17,027 nucleotides of DNA. Source: JBEINZ01 sp040377825 (GTDB lineage: Bacteria > Pseudomonadota > Alphaproteobacteria > Rhizobiales > Ancalomicrobiaceae). The position numbers were made by a program, and so were the translations under genes. Positions 14,744-17,027 of the stretch are shown here, piece by piece. The notes beneath the pieces were generated by a model. That model saw nothing but the letters and a program-made list of their open reading frames with translations, had not been told where the DNA came from and searched no databases. Positions within the stretch are counted from its first letter, which is position 1, and each line of letters starts with the position of its first letter. The stretch spans positions 1 to 17,027 of the forward strand of contig JBEINZ010000033.1 in assembly GCA_040377825.1 (NCBI GenBank). Direction: 5' to 3'.

Positions 14744-16228
14744 TCAAACGTGGCTGCTGCGCCGACCGTTTCGGCGGAATTCGATGACGCGGTCGGGGAT
14801 GGTGACGGCGAAGGTGGCGCCCGGCCCGTCGTCAAGGAGTTCGATCGTGCCGCCATGGGCGCGCACGAGTTCGGCGCAAATGGCGAGCCCCAGGCCCGTG
14901 CCGCCACGCCGCACGCCACCTTGGAAGGCGCGGAAGAGATTTTCCCGCGCGCGCACCGGAACGCCCGGGCCGGTATCGCCGACGCGGATGGTGACGACCG
15001 AGCCGCGACGGGCGGCGGAGATCAGGATGCGGCGGACAATCGCCGGGTCGCCGTGGCCTTCGAGCGCCTGCATCGCATTGCGGCATAGATTCATGACGAC
15101 GCGGAATAGCTGATCGGGATCGGCGTCGATTTCCACGTCCGGGGGGATCTGCATATCGTAACGAATCGTCGGATGTCCGATAAGCCCAAGCAGCTCTCCG
15201 ACGTCCTCCGCGAGCCGGGCTAGCGATAGAAGCCGCCGCTCCGGCGGGGCCTCGCGGGCCTTTCCGTAGGACAGGACGGCCTGACTGTAGCCGATCGCGC
15301 GGTCGAGCGTGGCCACGAGCTTCGGGGCGAAACGCTGCACGGTGTTGTCGGGTATGCCGGCGAGGCGGTCGGTCAGAAGCTGCGCGGAGGCAAGGATATT
15401 GCGCAGGTCATGATTGATCTTGGAGACCGCCAAGCCCAGATCGGCCAGATGACTTTTTTGCTTCAAGGTCTCGCGCAGTTCGGTCTGTAGGTCGGCCAGA
15501 TGACGTTCCGCGTCGCCGATTTCGTCCCGCCGTCCACTCGGATTGATCACGCGGCTCGCATCCTCGGGATTCTCGCGGAAGTCGGCCATGGCGGTGGTCA
15601 GGCGCTGAAGCGGCGCCAGGAACATCGCGCGCAGGCTGGCATAAACGAGCGCGGCGGTGACCGCCGAAATCACAAGGGAAAGCGCTAGGATATTCCATGA
15701 AAAGCGCAGCATCGCCTGACGCAGCGGCGTTTCGGAATGAACGAGTTCGATGACCTGCCCCCGCGCATTGGGCAAGCCTAATAGGCGGATCGCCCGACCG
15801 TCGCGGGCAAACAGGGCGTCGAAAGCATCCATGGTTGCGGTCATCGGCCCGAGCTTGGCGAGATCGACGTGGCGATCGACCATCGGCGGCGTCTGCGAGA
15901 CAGCAATTAGCCGTCGGGTATTCCCCTCGCGGACAGCGATCGTCATCGCTCCGGCCGCTGTTAGAATAGCGTCTTGCGCGCCACGGGGAATGTCTTCGAC
16001 ATCGCCCAGCGCAATGGCGGCTACTTCCGCGATATTGACCCGATCCAGCAGCCAGTTGTTTCGGAAATTGGCGATCGACGGCAAATAGACAAGGACTTCG
16101 GCCAGCATGACGAAGATAACCGTGAGGCCGAGCAACTTCGTCGACAGGCCAAAGCTTCGGCCGCCGGTCGCCTGCATGCGTCCGCCAGCGCTTGGCGGGT
16201 TTGACGCCTCGGCGCTCCCGCTCTCCAT
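14744..16228 (-). CDS. HAMP-domain sensor histidine kinase
   Basis: Membrane sensor kinase of 494 aa. TM1 is at about 32-51 and TM2 at about 179-199, enclosing a periplasmic sensor region of about 125 residues with no recognised domain. A HAMP-like linker (200-255) leads to the dimerisation/phosphoacceptor helix with H273 in KINHDLRN. The catalytic ATPase domain has the N box NLCRNAMQAL (380-389), G1 DTGPGVP (418-424) and G2 GGTGLGL (442-448). It should autophosphorylate and pass phosphate to a response regulator, none of which is in the window. The start at 16228 has a GAGGGGG stretch about 9 bases upstream; a later start at residue 18 is possible. It follows the oxidoreductase gene after 75 bp on the same strand and may be cotranscribed, hinting at redox or metabolic sensing (inference). 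Confidence 0.93.
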   Translation of the reverse strand: MESGSAEASNPPSAGGRMQATGGRSFGLSTKLLGLTVIFVMLAEVLVYLPSIANFRNNWLLDRVNIAEVAAIALGDVEDIPRGAQDAILTAAGAMTIAVREGNTRRLIAVSQTPPMVDRHVDLAKLGPMTATMDAFDALFARDGRAIRLLGLPNARGQVIELVHSETPLRQAMLRFSWNILALSLVISAVTAALVYASLRAMFLAPLQRLTTAMADFRENPEDASRVINPSGRRDEIGDAERHLADLQTELRETLKQKSHLADLGLAVSKINHDLRNILASAQLLTDRLAGIPDNTVQRFAPKLVATLDRAIGYSQAVLSYGKAREAPPERRLLSLARLAEDVGELLGLIGHPTIRYDMQIPPDVEIDADPDQLFRVVMNLCRNAMQALEGHGDPAIVRRILISAARRGSVVTIRVGDTGPGVPVRARENLFRAFQGGVRRGGTGLGLAICAELVRAHGGTIELLDDGPGATFAVTIPDRVIEFRRNGRRSSHV

Positions 16229-16303
16229 GCGATGTGCCCCCTCGTCTTGCCGATCGGCGCGCCCCCGCGCGCCAAGCCTGAAACGCCCGCGGCGCGGCCG
16301 GGT

Positions 16304-17027
16304 TCAGCCGAGCAGCCGCAACGCGGCGAGAATGCGCCTCACCAAAGGCGAGGTCAAATTCGAGGCGAAAGAAGTGACAGCCGCCCGTTTCCCAATTTCG
16401 GTTTGGGTCGGATAGGGCGAAATGAACGTTGCCATCGCGCCGATTTTCAGGCCGCGGGTGAGCGCCAGCGACCAAAGGTTCAACTCCTCCCCCGCATTGC
16501 GGCCGACCATGCCTGCCCCCAAAATCCGGCCGCCCGGGCCGACAATCACCTTGACGAGGCCCTCGGTCTCGCGTTCGGCCTCGGCGCGGTCGTTGGCCGA
16601 GCGCGGCCAGATCAGCGCGCGCACCCGATCGCCGAAGCGAAGGCGGGCCTCGGCTTCGGTGAGGCCGACCTGCGCGATCTCTGGATCGGTGAAGGTGACA
16701 CGCGGCAGAAGGTCGCGGTTTTCGCTGACGGGCAAGCGGAACAGGATCGAACGCAGCACGAGGCCGGCGTGGTAGTTCGCCCAATGGGTGAACCGGGCGG
16801 GGCCGCGCCGGGCGCCGCGATGATACACGCTGGCGACATCGCCGATCGCGTAGACGCCGCGGTTGGCGGTTCGAAGTCCGGCATCGACGACGATGCCATC
16901 TCGATCTGTTGAGATGCCGGCGATGGCTAGGCCGAGATCCTCGACATTGGGGCTGCGCCCCGCGGCGACCAACAAATGCGTCGCCTCCACCCTATCGCAA
17001 TCCGCGAGGATGAGCGCCGCCCCCTGC
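16304..17027 (-). CDS. C-terminal part of FAD-dependent pyridine nucleotide-disulfide oxidoreductase (truncated by window edge)
   Basis: The reading frame is open through the right edge, so the N-terminal FAD domain and redox disulfide are not seen. About 241 residues remain. THLLVAAGRSPN is the end of the NAD domain. GVYAIGDVA is the second FAD-binding motif. The C-terminal dimerisation domain carries FTDPEIAQVGLTEAEA, GAGMVGRNAGEEL and PYPTQTEI. In dihydrolipoamide dehydrogenase the catalytic His precedes the Pro of that last motif; here it is Tyr, with the paired Glu kept. The final residues lack the Cys pair of mercuric reductase. It is therefore probably neither a standard E3 nor a MerA, but one of the Lpd/Mer-like flavoproteins of unassigned substrate. 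The GTG at 16990 is an internal codon, not the start. Confidence 0.9.
   Translation of the reverse strand, partial: QGAALILADCDRVEATHLLVAAGRSPNVEDLGLAIAGISTDRDGIVVDAGLRTANRGVYAIGDVASVYHRGARRGPARFTHWANYHAGLVLRSILFRLPVSENRDLLPRVTFTDPEIAQVGLTEAEARLRFGDRVRALIWPRSANDRAEAERETEGLVKVIVGPGGRILGAGMVGRNAGEELNLWSLALTRGLKIGAMATFISPYPTQTEIGKRAAVTSFASNLTSPLVRRILAALRLLG

Noticed and set aside
14251..15088. Plus-strand open frames of 147 and 211 codons covering the tRNA region
   Set aside because: They read antisense through tRNA-Arg, giving the familiar spurious peptides (EEIRTPDPQIRSLVL and KRFELLTPRFVVW types) often mis-annotated as proteins, and then run antisense to the histidine kinase.

Overview
The window is a GC-rich stretch of chromosome that looks alphaproteobacterial. 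This rests on codon use, on XylF/XylH/IolD/IolE-type proteins resembling those of Rhizobiales and Rhodospirillales, and on a histidine kinase with a KINHDLRN phosphoacceptor box. The order or genus cannot be fixed from the sequence alone. I see 13 credible protein genes (one cut by the right edge), one tRNA gene and several regulatory or stem-loop elements. There is no rRNA, CRISPR array, transposase or integrase.

Left block (about 75-5861, all minus strand, read right to left): a Gfo/Idh/MocA-type dehydrogenase, a secreted vanadium-dependent haloperoxidase/PAP2-type protein with all three vanadate-binding motifs, a secreted FG-GAP/VCBS beta-propeller with a C-terminal ASPIC/UnbV domain, and a Tat-exported family 5 (peptide/nickel/opine type) ABC solute-binding protein. 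The first three are tightly packed and probably translationally coupled. The fourth follows after about 107 bp and has a hairpin over its ribosome binding site.

Middle block (6023-12320, plus strand), divergent from the left block: iolD and iolE of inositol catabolism, 7 bp apart. After a 274-bp gap with its own promoter come a xylose-binding-protein-like SBP (XylF), a XylH-like permease and a single-domain sugar ABC ATPase. A perfect 15-bp interrupted palindrome fills the space between the -35 and -10 boxes of the xylF promoter. A perfect 12-bp stem-loop separates xylF from the permease gene. Together the two divergent blocks read as an uptake and catabolism locus for an inositol-related or sugar-like compound. 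iolB, iolC, iolA and a regulator are not in the window.

Right part (12429-14647): a small accessory-looking segment with a GTG-started two-TM plus GAF-like protein, a 71-residue partner overlapping it by ATGA, and a convergent small P-loop kinase whose 3' end looks frameshifted. It ends at a tRNA-Arg(ACG) gene whose 3' end faces this segment. Beyond it (14744-17027, minus strand) lie a HAMP sensor histidine kinase and, upstream of it, the C-terminal part of a flavin-dependent pyridine nucleotide-disulfide oxidoreductase that continues past the window edge.
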